Origin: Artemia franciscana
Lineage: Eukaryota; Arthropoda; Branchiopoda; Anostraca; Artemiidae
Assembly: GCF_032884065.1 (NCBI RefSeq)
Contig: NC_088868.1
Location: forward strand, 10,416,335-10,480,334
Reading direction: 5' to 3'
Length of the DNA stretch: 64,000 bases
Part shown: one piece after another, positions 55,636-64,000 of the stretch
Layout of the letters: each line of letters begins with the position of its first letter
Position numbering within the stretch: position 1 is the stretch's first letter
Made by a program: the position numbers and the translations under genes
Notes under the pieces: generated by a model
Databases searched by the model: none
What the model saw: the letters and a program-made list of their open reading frames with translations, nothing else
Told to the model about the DNA's origin: nothing

Positions 55636-56828
55636 TGCAGCTCAAAATATTATCCTGGAATGCATGTTCAATCATGAGAGAAAAAAGGGAATTATTGCTT
55701 CAATATTGTGACAGAAAAGACATTGATATTTTTTGTATTCAAGAAACTTGGCTAAAACCAAATATCATGAGCCCCTGCAAAGGTTTCAACATCTTGAGAA
55801 ATGATAGAATAACAGGAAGAAAAGGTGGAGTTATGATTGGAATAAGAAGTCATATTCATTATGAAGAATTGGACTTAGCAAGCCAGCAATCAATTGATAA
55901 TGAAGTGGAAGTAGTTGGAACTAAACTGTTTTTAAAAAATGAAAAGAAAATGAATGTTATATGTGTATATAACCCATCTGGAAATAATGGACTGTTGGGA
56001 GAAAGGATAGATGAAATTATTAAAATGATACCAGTTGCAGAGGACCTGATAATATTGGGTGATATGAATGCACATAGTAAATCTTGGTGCAAGTGTAGAA
56101 ATGTAAATAGTTCTGGAACAAGTTTAGAAAACTGTTTAATAAATAGCCCAATATGCTTAGCAACACCGGTTGGGATGCCAACTAGAGTTAATCCCCAGAC
56201 AGGAGAGATAACAACAATTGATTTGCTATTATGCAATCCTAGACTCTATATCAAATTGAACATAGAATGTGATGCTGAAAGTGAACTGGCCAGTGATCAC
56301 AACCCCATATTGTGCACTATTAATGAAGAAGTCCTTCTAAAAGGTAATAAGAGAAAGGGATTTAAAACTAAAAATTTTAACTGGTTTATACTCAGAGAAG
56401 CACTGGACGAGTTTGATGTGAAATCACTAACAGAGGAAGAAGTAGAATTATCTAGGAAAGTTGAAATATTTCAAGAGAAATTGATAGAAATAGCCAAAAC
56501 TGTTGTACCATATAGAGAAATCAGCCGTCACCAAGGGTGTATCTGGTGGAATGAAGATTGTTCGAAAGCCAAAAGAGAATTCATTGCAAAAAAGAGAATA
56601 TATAATCTGGTGAGAAATCTTCATAGCCTTATTGAAAAGAACAGAGCTTATGCTATATTTCGAAAAACAGTACTTGAAGCCAAGAAAAAATCATGGAATA
56701 ACTTTATAAACAAACTTGACTTTCGAAAACCAACATCCAAAGTATATGAGTTTATGAAAAAGATGAATAACAGAGCAACTTCAGGCCGGAGCAACCCACC
56801 TATTAATAAGATAATAAGCTTCTTGTGA
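55626..56828 (+). CDS. ORF2 part 1: APE-type endonuclease of the outer LINE
   Basis: The frame holds two possible starts, ATG 55,626 and ATG 55,635; the latter overlaps the ORF1 stop as TAATG. The endonuclease motifs are complete: LSWNACS, IQETWL, LGDMNAHSKSW, TTIDLLLC and ASDHNP (residues about 8-235). This enzyme nicks target DNA to prime reverse transcription. The frame ends at TGA 56,826-56,828. An 8-base repeat (ATAATAAG at 56,811-56,818, adjacent to ATAAG) shifts the reading out of the RT frame. Confidence 0.9.
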   Translation: MSLMQLKILSWNACSIMREKRELLLQYCDRKDIDIFCIQETWLKPNIMSPCKGFNILRNDRITGRKGGVMIGIRSHIHYEELDLASQQSIDNEVEVVGTKLFLKNEKKMNVICVYNPSGNNGLLGERIDEIIKMIPVAEDLIILGDMNAHSKSWCKCRNVNSSGTSLENCLINSPICLATPVGMPTRVNPQTGEITTIDLLLCNPRLYIKLNIECDAESELASDHNPILCTINEEVLLKGNKRKGFKTKNFNWFILREALDEFDVKSLTEEEVELSRKVEIFQEKLIEIAKTVVPYREISRHQGCIWWNEDCSKAKREFIAKKRIYNLVRNLHSLIEKNRAYAIFRKTVLEAKKKSWNNFINKLDFRKPTSKVYEFMKKMNNRATSGRSNPPINKIISFL

Positions 56829-58008
56829 CTGATGATGAAAAAGCTGATGCAGCTGCCAAATTCATGAGCTCTACCGTTGGCCGGGGAGATCCGGATATAC
56901 AGAAGAAGACCAATATGGACACAAAAGTAAGTGACCTTGGAACACAAGGACAAAACGAACCATACAATAGACCATTCATTGAACAGGAATTAATGAATGT
57001 AATTAATAAGCTTCCTGATACATCTCCTGGACCAGACGAAATTTTGCCACAGTTCGTGAAGTCGCTCCCCAAATTGTGGATCAATGTACTGCTAGAATTA
57101 ATCAATGGTATATGGAGGGAGGGAAAATTTCCTGATGTTTGGAAGTATGGTGAAGCAGTAATGCTACCAAAGCCTGGCAAAGACTTATCAAAGATTGAAA
57201 ACTATAGATACATTACCCTTCTCCCTGTTTTGGGGAAAGTTATGGAAAGGATGGTGAAGAAGAGACTGGAAGCTGTGACACAACAGAAGAAAATTTTGAA
57301 AGACATTCAGTGTGGTTTCAGAAAAAATAGAAGTGCAGAAGACAGTCTTATGTGCCTCAAACAGGAGGCATTATATGCTTTGCAAAATGGGTGGATTTTA
57401 GCAGCGATTTTAATTGACATTGAAGGCGCTTTTGATAATATGCTTCATAGAAAAATGGTTGGAGGCCTAGTAACAGCTGGCATAAAAGGCCAAATGTTAG
57501 CATTTTTAAATGATTATTTAATAGGAAGAAAAGTTAAAGTGCGAGTTGGTAGAACAATTTCAAATATAACAGTGTTTCCTGAAAGAGGAATCCCTCAAGG
57601 ATCAGCATTGGGGCCTGACATGTACAACATAGGATCATATGATATTCCTATCAACATGAAGGATGATGGAGGAGCTATTTTTGCAGATGACAATACTGCG
57701 TGGGTCATGGCGCGTGACACCTACCATATAAAGACCCTAATAACCCAGGTCATTGCAAAATTAGAAAAATGGTCCAAAGAAGCTGACTTAAAGTTTTCTG
57801 CAACAAAGACGAAGGCAATTGTTATCACTAGGAAAAGAATTGGAACCCTTCCGGATCTGTACTTAAGTGGCCACCCAGTTGAATATGTTAGTGAAGCAAA
57901 AATACTAGGTGTAGTGGTTGACAATAAACTTACCTGGAAACCCCATGTGATGTATCTTAAATATACATGTTTGAAAAGACTCAATGTTATGAAGAGTTTG
58001 GCCTATAT
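56819..58008 (+). CDS. ORF2 part 2: reverse transcriptase of the outer LINE (interrupted)
   Basis: The frame continues LLVTDDEKADAAA after the 8-base shift. RT motifs are in order: LPDTSPGPDEI, LPKPGKDLSKIENYR, IQCGFRKNRSAEDSL, ILIDIEGAFDNM (motif A), ERGIPQGSALGP (motif B), FADDNTAW (catalytic motif C, about 57,680), then an ILGVVVD thumb-region motif. The catalytic Asp residues are present. The frame is cut at 58,008 within KSLAY. The apparent coding from there to 58,042 belongs to the inserted LINE. Joining to 62,764 restores the frame as LAY-MARGL. Confidence 0.9.
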
Positions 58009-58041
58009 CAGTCTTCATTCAGTCTTTGAACTATATGGATG
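58008..58041 (+). promoter_or_regulatory. LINE internal promoter: initiator TCAGTC plus downstream element
   Basis: TCAGTC at 58,008-58,013 matches the arthropod initiator TCA(G/T)T(C/T), with A (+1) at 58,010. At exactly +28 to +32 (58,037-58,041) lies GGATG, matching the DPE consensus RGWYV. The first T belongs to the target DNA. This Inr+DPE arrangement is known for Drosophila LINEs such as jockey, Doc, F and I, which must carry their promoter inside the transcript. A second TCAGTC at 58,019 lacks a full DPE match. Function is inferred. Confidence 0.55.
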
Positions 58042-58099
58042 AAAACCAGTTTATATTGGTTGGTTAACTTACAGAGGATTATTGTTTGGATATTTATTT

Positions 58100-58260
58100 C
58101 ATTGCGCAACTATTGAAATTGTGTACAATGCTATATAGTGCTGTGAACAATTTGCTTTTGATAATTGGATAATTAAAATCGTGTACGCAACTATTTAAGT
58201 TGTGTAACGTGCTGTTAACAATTTGCTTTGAATAATTGGATTTTGGATAATTAAAATTGT
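58100..58260 (+). repeat. Two-copy 5' UTR repeat of the inner LINE (about 76 bp)
   Basis: GCAACTATT.AA.TTGTGTA, GTGCTGT.AACAATTTGCTTT, GATAATTGGAT and AATTAAAAT occur in order at 58,105-58,180 and again at 58,182-58,258. A third start follows (GTGTACGCAACTT). Repeated 5' UTR modules are known in several LINEs and may add promoter strength or arise by slippage. Confidence 0.7.
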
Positions 58261-58377
58261 GTACGCAACTTCTGAATATATATCTTGTGAGTATTACTAC
58301 CTGATTTGCTATTGCTTTTACTGACAACTATTGTGGCCCCGCCCACGAATTTTGATGAAATTTGATCATTTCACCGG

Positions 58378-59457
58378 ATGATGCCAGGTGAAAGACTTGT
58401 CTTGAATCCCGTGTTGAATTTCATTTCACGGGCTAGAAATGCAGGTTGTTCAGCTGATAATATTGTAAAAATTGCTTGCGATTTTTTCAAAGGAGATATG
58501 TTAATTGAAGCAAAGAAGATTTTGTGGGCTGACGCCTCTATTACTAGGGTAACTGAGCGCCCCAAAGTGACTGATAATGTAAGTGATATGGTTCGAGCCT
58601 TTGATCTTTGTGATGAGAAAAAGATCAGCCTACCTCAGTATCTGATTTTCGAGCCAGATCAGGTCCCATGTGTGCCAGGGGAGACAACAGCTACGTTAAC
58701 TCAAAAGGTTAATGAACTCTGCATGGAATTTAAAAGCTTCGCTGAGCACCATAAAGCAAGGTCAGTCGTGCAAACTATTCCTGATATGAAACCTCCCCCA
58801 CCCGCAAAACCGTCCTATTCAGTTATTGTGAAAAATCCACCAAAAAACTTGAATAATCCTGACGCTCGAAAAGATTTCCTGGATAAAGCTTGTGGGGGTG
58901 TCAGTTCAAGCATAGTTGTTTTGAGGCCTAGGAGGGATGCATGGCAAGTAGTTCTGTCGGACAAGGGTGCCGCCAATACTTTGGCAGATGCATTAAGCAA
59001 AGTAGACCAATCCATGAATGCTAAAGTGAAGAGTCCTGCCTTTTTCGGTATAGTACGCCGAGTGCCTGACGGAACATCTAACAGTGACCTATGTGATCTC
59101 GCTAATAACTGTACAGAAGTTGTTCAGTTAGGAAGTACGAGGTCTTTTCGATTAAAGTTTGAGTCACGTGACCACCTAAACTATGCCACTGAGAATCCCC
59201 TTGTTATTGGTTACGAGCGTCTACCTATAACTGAGTACAAGTTTTTGCCTACCCAGTGCTACAAATGCCAGTGCTACGGCCATACTGCGAATAACTGTAA
59301 AGCTTCCCCGAGATGCTCAAAATGTGCTGGTGACCACCAGAACTCTAAAGAAAACCCGTGTCAACTTGTCATGAAATGTGCTCTCTGTGGCTCCTCCGAC
59401 CACCCCTGTTATTCGTATAAATGTCCAGAAGCACAGAAACTACTGCTTAAGAAATGA
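58378..59457 (+). CDS. ORF1 (gag-like protein with zinc knuckles) of the inner LINE
   Basis: This frame has 359 residues; the first two codons are ATG (58,378 and 58,381). The N-terminal part (LNFISRARNAGCSADNIVKIACDFF) is a helical-looking segment of a type I have seen in invertebrate LINE ORF1 proteins but cannot name. A central Pro-rich spacer (PPPPAKPSYS) follows. Then comes a region (about 155-290) with RRM-like character and three knuckles near the end: CYKCQCYGHTANNC, CSKCAGDHQNSKENPC and CALCGSSDHPCYSYKC. The stop TGA overlaps the ORF2 start as ATGA (59,454-59,457). The frame is intact. Confidence 0.9.
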   Translation: MMPGERLVLNPVLNFISRARNAGCSADNIVKIACDFFKGDMLIEAKKILWADASITRVTERPKVTDNVSDMVRAFDLCDEKKISLPQYLIFEPDQVPCVPGETTATLTQKVNELCMEFKSFAEHHKARSVVQTIPDMKPPPPAKPSYSVIVKNPPKNLNNPDARKDFLDKACGGVSSSIVVLRPRRDAWQVVLSDKGAANTLADALSKVDQSMNAKVKSPAFFGIVRRVPDGTSNSDLCDLANNCTEVVQLGSTRSFRLKFESRDHLNYATENPLVIGYERLPITEYKFLPTQCYKCQCYGHTANNCKASPRCSKCAGDHQNSKENPCQLVMKCALCGSSDHPCYSYKCPEAQKLLLKK

Positions 59458-61187
59458 ACAGTCAAACAAACACAAATACAAGTACTTTACAAGATTTTAC
59501 GTTTCTTAATAATTTGTCACTGTGCAATAATGTTGTTTTTAATTATTACGATGACCAAACTAATCTGTCCACCAACACCTTAGCTAGCCCCGATAGCCCT
59601 TTAAACCAAATTAACTGTAAATATCTCGACACTTTTGATTTTGTGAAAAATGTGAAACCTAAGCTAATGGAAGAGACCAAACTTAATGTAATTTGCTTTA
59701 ATATCAGAAGCATACGGGATAAGTGGGCTAATTTTAAAGATTTAATTTTAACAAATGGTTACTGCCCTTTCGACGTAATTGGAATAACGGAGACGTGGCT
59801 TTCAGAAATTGATGATACTAATGAATTTTCCCTCACTGGCTTTCAAGCTATTCATATTGAAAGAAAATTAACCAAGTCCTCTGGCGGCATTTCTCTTTAC
59901 ATCCGATCAAGTGTAAAATTCACCAGACTATTCGATTGTGAATTCTTGTTCTCGCAACCTATAAATAATAGATGCATTTATTCAATAATCGTCGACATAA
60001 GTGTAGACGAGAATTCTTTTATTTTTTCGTTATTTTATAAACCACCCTCATTTCCGACACCTTTCTTTTGTAATCAGTTTGATGATTTTTCTAGTTTTAT
60101 TAATTTACCACAAAAGAAGGCAATAGTTTTTGGGGACTTCAATTGTAATTTATTAAATGTTAGCAATAACAATGATAGTGATACCTTCTTTGAAACATTT
60201 ACCTCAAGTGGTCTTCTTCCCACGATCCTTTTTCCTACTAGAGTTGATCCCATGAGGTCTACCGCTACTTTAATTGATAACATTTTTGTATCCACTTCCC
60301 TGGGAAACCACCTGTCCTCCAAAATAATATTTTCTGACCTGTCAGATCACTTTCCAATCTATCTTTCCTTACCCTCCCTATCAGCTACTCAACCCCGTAG
60401 AACTAATACCCCTACGTCTAATAGAATATATAATACTGTGAATATGAACCGGTTCACGGATTGTTTGAAATCCTTCGACTGGTCCAAGACTTTGGATTGT
60501 CAGGATGTTAATTCAGCCACAAGTAGTTTCACACAGGGATTGAGTGATCTTATTAGTTCAACCTTTCCAGTTCGTAAATCAAACCGAAAAACTACCCATA
60601 TACGCCCCTGGATGTCAAATAGCCTGATAATCTCTTCATACCGAAAAAATGACCTATATAAGTTAGCTTGCAAAACCAGTAGCGTTATTGACCTGACTAA
60701 TTATAAAAAATACAAAAACATATATACCAAACTCATCCGGGAAGCAAAGAAAAATTATTATTATTCAAAAATCTCTCACTGCAAAGGGAACTTGCAAAAA
60801 ATTTGGTCTACAATAAATGAAATCCTTTCAAAAAAAAGGAATTCAAGGTCTGTTCCTATTAATCTTAGGGACATCAGTGGCAGATTAATTGACCCAATTT
60901 TAGTACCGGATGCTTTTAATAATTATTTCACTAATATTCCAAATGCTAACTCCTGTTCCTTCTCACAGTCGGTACACCCTAGCAAGAATCCCAGATCCAT
61001 GTTTTTCTCTCCAACTGATCGCAAAGAGGTGCTTCAAGTTATCGTATCTCTCTCTAATAGTAGTACACCTGACTTCTTTGGCATAAGTAATAAGCTTCTT
61101 AGGACCGTATCTTCCTATATTTGTGAACCCATTGTGCAATATAGCAAACCTGTCTATGACCAATGGAGTCTTCCCAGAAATATTTAA
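59454..61187 (+). CDS. ORF2 part 1: endonuclease and RT start of the inner LINE
   Basis: The start ATG overlaps the ORF1 stop (ATGA). After an Asn/Thr-rich leader of about 75 residues come the endonuclease motifs VICFNIRSIRD, GITETWLS, VFGDFNCNL, TLIDNIF and LSDHFPI. A linker with PWMSNSLI...Y...R and the RT fingers start (INLRDISGRLI.DP) follow. True coding leaves this frame near 61,128, where GAACCC carries one extra C. The last 19 residues to 61,187 are out of frame. Confidence 0.9.
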   Translation: MNSQTNTNTSTLQDFTFLNNLSLCNNVVFNYYDDQTNLSTNTLASPDSPLNQINCKYLDTFDFVKNVKPKLMEETKLNVICFNIRSIRDKWANFKDLILTNGYCPFDVIGITETWLSEIDDTNEFSLTGFQAIHIERKLTKSSGGISLYIRSSVKFTRLFDCEFLFSQPINNRCIYSIIVDISVDENSFIFSLFYKPPSFPTPFFCNQFDDFSSFINLPQKKAIVFGDFNCNLLNVSNNNDSDTFFETFTSSGLLPTILFPTRVDPMRSTATLIDNIFVSTSLGNHLSSKIIFSDLSDHFPIYLSLPSLSATQPRRTNTPTSNRIYNTVNMNRFTDCLKSFDWSKTLDCQDVNSATSSFTQGLSDLISSTFPVRKSNRKTTHIRPWMSNSLIISSYRKNDLYKLACKTSSVIDLTNYKKYKNIYTKLIREAKKNYYYSKISHCKGNLQKIWSTINEILSKKRNSRSVPINLRDISGRLIDPILVPDAFNNYFTNIPNANSCSFSQSVHPSKNPRSMFFSPTDRKEVLQVIVSLSNSSTPDFFGISNKLLRTVSSYICEPIVQYSKPVYDQWSLPRNI

Positions 61188-62551
61188 ATCAGCAATTGTT
61201 ATCCCGATTCATAAAAAAGGCGATCCGTCTGAGATAAGCAATTATCGTCCAATCTCACTTCTCCCAGTTATATCTAAGGTGCTCGAGAGAATTATATTCC
61301 GACGTCTTTCTCCCTTTGTATTTGGGAATCAGTCATCAGATTCGTTGATTTCTCCTCATCAATATGGCTTCCGTGCCAAATTTTCAACTGCTCATGCACT
61401 AATAGACGCCACACAGTTTATACGCTCCCAACTTGACCTTAAAAATACTGTATTGGGCTTATTTCTGGATTTTTCAAAGGCCTTTGACATGGTTGATCAC
61501 AGTGTTTTATTAAGTAAACTCAATAACCTAGGGATTCGCGGAGTTCCTTTCTCATGGTTCGGCTCTTATCTCTCTGGTAGAGTACAGAGTGTGAGACTGG
61601 GCGGGGTGACTTCACATCCCCTACCTGTCCGGAGGGGCGTCCCACAGGGCTCTGTTCTTGGTCCAATACTTTTTCTCCTTTATATTAATGATTTGAAAAC
61701 GGACCTGGGCCCATCAGTGCACCCAGTTCTTTTTGCTGACGATAGCAACTTTTTCATCACCAGTCCTAATTTACCATCCGTCGTCACCTCTACTCAAACC
61801 CTTCTGAATAGAGTACAGGAGTGGTGTCTCGTTAACTGCATGACCATTAACAGCAAGAAAAGTCAGGTGGTATTATTTCAAACCCCTTACAAAAAAAATG
61901 AAGTTCAGCCAGCACTTGGCCTAAAATATTCTACCAATCTCCTCCCGCAGGTCGAAGTTGCCAAGTTTCTTGGTGTCCACATAGACTCCTGCCTATCATT
62001 TGCAACACATGTGTCCTATGTTAGAGCCATAATTTTGCGACAGGTAAGTATAATTAATCGTGTGAATTATTTTCTTCCTCTCGATATCCTTGTCACCCTT
62101 TATTATTCTTTTATTTACCCATATATCTCATACTGCGGATCTGTATGGGGCAATACTTATCCTTCAGTTACCAATAAATTAAAATCTGCTCAAAACCGTG
62201 CCGTCAAAGCAGTTTTTCGGTTGCCACGACTATATCCCACCAAGGACTTGTACTCCGATTTTGGTATTATCCCTTTTGAACAAATCATCAAAAAGTTAAA
62301 TCTATCCCTTGCATATTCCGCTTACCATAAAAATCTTCCTCCCCACTTATTAACTTATTTTAATAGTAATAATTCTGAAGGCCACTGTCTCCGTTTCATC
62401 CAACCGTTCCTTCATTGTCCCCAGGTGTATCTCTAGTTCCGCACAGCGATCCCCAATTTATAAATCTATAATTCAATGGAATGTAATACCCTCCAGTGTC
62501 GAGCTATCCACAAGTTTTCGGACGCTATATAATAATGTACTAAAATCTTGA
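61123..62551 (+). CDS. ORF2 part 2: reverse transcriptase of the inner LINE
   Basis: From about 61,129 the frame reads PLCNIANLSMTNGVFPEIFK and then IPIHKKGDPSEISNYRPISLLP. RT motifs are LDFSKAFDMVDH (A), GVPQGSVLGPILFLLYIND (B), FADDSNFF (catalytic, about 61,740) and FLGVHID. The frame closes at 62,436, but a one-base shift near 62,420 opens the expected C-terminus (SIIQWNVIPSSV...FRTLYNN). That ends at TGA 62,549-62,551, resembling the usual end of CR1/L2-type ORF2. Nothing like RNase H follows. Confidence 0.85.
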
Positions 62552-62763
62552 TATTATATTTCTCTAAATGTTTGTTCAATTTGCTTTAATTACCCTTGTT
62601 TTCTCTTTTTTTTTTCTTTTTTTTTTCTTCTCTCTCTTTTTCATTTACAATTTTTTGTTGTTTTGGTCCTTAACAAGTTCGCTTCTAGGATCTTTATTAT
62701 TATTGTTGTTATGTGTTTTCTTTTCTTTTTGAATAAATTGATTGAATTAATTGATTGATTGAT
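62552..62763 (+). other. 3' UTR and tail of the inner LINE
   Basis: A pyrimidine tract rich in T and C (62,600-62,645) is followed by AATAAA (62,732-62,737) and a tail of (ATTG/TTGA) repeats ending at the insertion site. The tail repeat is what the RT would have primed on in this element class. Confidence 0.75.
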
Positions 62764-64000
62764 ATGGCTAGAGGATTACCAGCAGAACTTTTGATCCAGT
62801 ATTATATCAAATATGTATTGCCTAAAATGGAGTATTGCTCAACAATTTATGGCACAGCTTGTCACTCAACCATTGCAAGATTAGATATAATCCAAAACTC
62901 AGCCATAAGAATTGCATTTGGAGCAAGAAAAACAACACCTGTTAGTTTCCTTCTATCAGAAAGTGGTCTAGCAGACCTGGAAACACGAAGAAAGATCAGA
63001 TTTTTAAAATATGTACAGAGGATTTGGTCTTTAGAAAATAACCACCCAGTTAAGTCAAAAATCATCAAACCTGGTCGCCAAGCAACTGCCAACACATCTA
63101 AAGCAAGAAATCAATCCAATTGTCTTGAAGCAGCATTAGAAATTTGTAAAAGTTATGGAATTGATATAGTACTTTCCAAAATGTTAAGAGTTGGTGAAAT
63201 AGGTGTCCCTCCACCATGGGAGGAAAACAGGATCAGTTCAAGATTAGAATTCAATATGGACCAAGATACTCCAGCGGACTTGGCATTCTGCATGATGATG
63301 GAAAAAGAGTACAAGGGATACCTTCCATTATTCACTGACGGATCAAAAGTAGATGAAATGAAGCATGTAGGAGCAGCGTTTTGGTGCCCTTTCAAAAATG
63401 TGTCCAAAAAATTTAAATTACCTCCAGAGAGCAGTGTATTCCTGGCAGAAGTTTACGCCATTAAGAAGGTGCTGGAGTTCATTGAGGAATCTGTTGAAGA
63501 GGACAAGGTTATCATTTGCTCTGATTCAAAAAGTGCTATTCAAGCAGTTGTAAATGCTAATACTATGGCAAAACCAAATAGAGATGTCCTTATATGTTAC
63601 ATTAAACTACAAGACATATTAAAAAAGAAGAAAGTAGTTATTCAGTGGATTCCCGCCCATATTGGGATCTCTGGAAATGAAATAGCAGATTTGAAGGCCA
63701 AATCCGCAGTTGAGTCAGGAACACTTGTAACCGACATGGACACTCCTTACGAAGTTATGATATTTGATAAAGTGATTAAAGAGATTGATCGTCAGGGTTT
63801 TAAAGCGAATAGAGATTTGACTGGGAATCTTTTTGTGACTATGAAAAAACAGAGAAATATAGAAACGAAGGTGTATAAAGGACTCACTAGATATGAAGCA
63901 AAGAAACTGTTTCGACTCCGATCACACCATGCTGGAGTTGGTTGTTACAAAGCAAAATTTTTGGGACAGAGTGAGGAATGTCCTAAGTGTGGTGCATCAG
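62764..64000 (+). CDS. ORF2 part 3: RT end and RNase H of the outer LINE (runs off the window)
   Basis: This frame is open for 412 codons to the window edge. It begins MARGLPAELL and KYVLPKMEYCSTIYG (RT thumb side), followed by a linker. RNase H comes next, with the four acidic positions FTDGSK, LAEVYAI, ICSDSKSA and GNEIADLKAK in place, plus WIPAHIGI. Near the edge, LRSHHAG and ECPKCGAS start the C-terminal Cys-rich motif common in Jockey/I elements. It follows in frame from 58,008 when the inner LINE is left out. The first Met is not a start codon. Confidence 0.9.
   Translation, partial: MARGLPAELLIQYYIKYVLPKMEYCSTIYGTACHSTIARLDIIQNSAIRIAFGARKTTPVSFLLSESGLADLETRRKIRFLKYVQRIWSLENNHPVKSKIIKPGRQATANTSKARNQSNCLEAALEICKSYGIDIVLSKMLRVGEIGVPPPWEENRISSRLEFNMDQDTPADLAFCMMMEKEYKGYLPLFTDGSKVDEMKHVGAAFWCPFKNVSKKFKLPPESSVFLAEVYAIKKVLEFIEESVEEDKVIICSDSKSAIQAVVNANTMAKPNRDVLICYIKLQDILKKKKVVIQWIPAHIGISGNEIADLKAKSAVESGTLVTDMDTPYEVMIFDKVIKEIDRQGFKANRDLTGNLFVTMKKQRNIETKVYKGLTRYEAKKLFRLRSHHAGVGCYKAKFLGQSEECPKCGAS

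Larger units (their letters stand above)
58009..62763 (+). mobile_element. Inner LINE (CR1/L2-like, no RNase H), full length, inserted in the outer LINE
   Basis: The 5' end is set by loss of outer RT homology after 58,008, and the 3' end by its return at 62,764. ATAT on both sides (58,005-58,008 and 62,762-62,765) is at most a 4-base target duplication and overlaps the tail. The element has a 369-base 5' UTR, ORF1, ORF2 and a T-rich 3' UTR. The tail GAATTAATTGATTGATTGAT is of the short-repeat type seen in CR1/L2-like elements. ORF2 has endonuclease and RT and stops without RNase H. Two single-base frameshifts (near 61,128 and 62,420) disable ORF2. Confidence 0.9.
53929..64000 (+). mobile_element. 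Outer LINE (I/Jockey superfamily, with RNase H), interrupted; runs off the window
   Basis: The order is ORF1 (53,929-55,635), ORF2 endonuclease (from 55,626), RT (to 58,008), a foreign LINE, then RT end and RNase H (62,764 to beyond 64,000). Excluding the insert, coding capacity is nearly intact, with one frameshift at 56,811-56,818. Gag-like ORF1 with CCHC knuckles, an APE-type endonuclease and a C-terminal RNase H together indicate the I/Jockey/R1 assemblage, most likely I-like. The 5' end upstream of ORF1 is not defined; no initiator motif is clear. Confidence 0.9.

Noticed and set aside
58009-58042. Continuation of the outer RT through SLHSVFELYG
   Set aside because: Those codons belong to the 5' end of the inner LINE. 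The outer frame rejoins perfectly from 58,008 to 62,764 without them.
53929-59475. Shared start MNSQT of outer ORF1 and inner ORF2 as a sign of common origin
   Set aside because: The match is about 14 bases and stops at once. The proteins have different functions and no further similarity, so I treat it as coincidence.

Overview
The window is animal nuclear DNA: AT-rich, intron-bearing and dense in mobile elements. No bacterial-type operons, rRNA or complete tRNA genes are visible. Several features point to an arthropod: a fossil HR3/ROR-type nuclear-receptor domain, a Penelope-like relic, and LINEs with an arthropod-style TCAGTC initiator. Several copies of one RTE-like LINE look like a family I associate with brine shrimp (Artemia). 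That assignment comes from memory and is not proven here. LAYOUT: 1-12,357 holds no host exon that I can support. It contains foldbacks, a divergent tandem repeat, a tRNA-derived SINE, a decayed hAT transposase piece and an RTE-like LINE with two other elements nested in it. A second, inverted copy of that LINE follows. 12,390-47,526 looks like the 3' part of one plus-strand gene. It has four related small exons (13.6, 18.4, 24.7 and 30.9 kb), then exons at 35.8, 40.2 and 44.8 kb. All splice junctions I infer are phase 1 and every internal exon is a multiple of three bases, so any of the internal exons can be skipped or repeated in frame. The last exon encodes about 20 C2H2 zinc fingers. The start of the gene lies outside the window. 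The four small exons sit in tandem segmental duplications of about 5-6 kb. Directly after the fourth lies an array of fifteen 142-bp units built from the exon's 3' half, its splice donor and the start of the intron. The introns also hold an HR3-like DNA-binding-domain fossil, an inverted copy of one exon's 3' end, a Penelope-like endonuclease relic, a rearranged minus-strand RTE-like copy and several repeat families. 47.5-53.9 kb holds decayed tandem copies of the zinc-finger 3' end, a microsatellite, a hAT transposase C-terminal remnant and another RTE-like fragment. 53.9-64.0 kb is a nearly intact LINE with gag-like ORF1, endonuclease, RT and RNase H (I/Jockey type). A second, full-length LINE without RNase H (CR1/L2 type) interrupts it between 58,009 and about 62,763. 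HOW THE PARTS RELATE: the zinc-finger gene is probably a DNA-binding regulator whose N-terminal or linker part has been multiplied by exon duplication. The transposable elements are passengers; several are nested with recognisable target-site duplications, which gives a relative order of insertion. All gene-model joins are inferred from splice signals and phase, and need RNA evidence.
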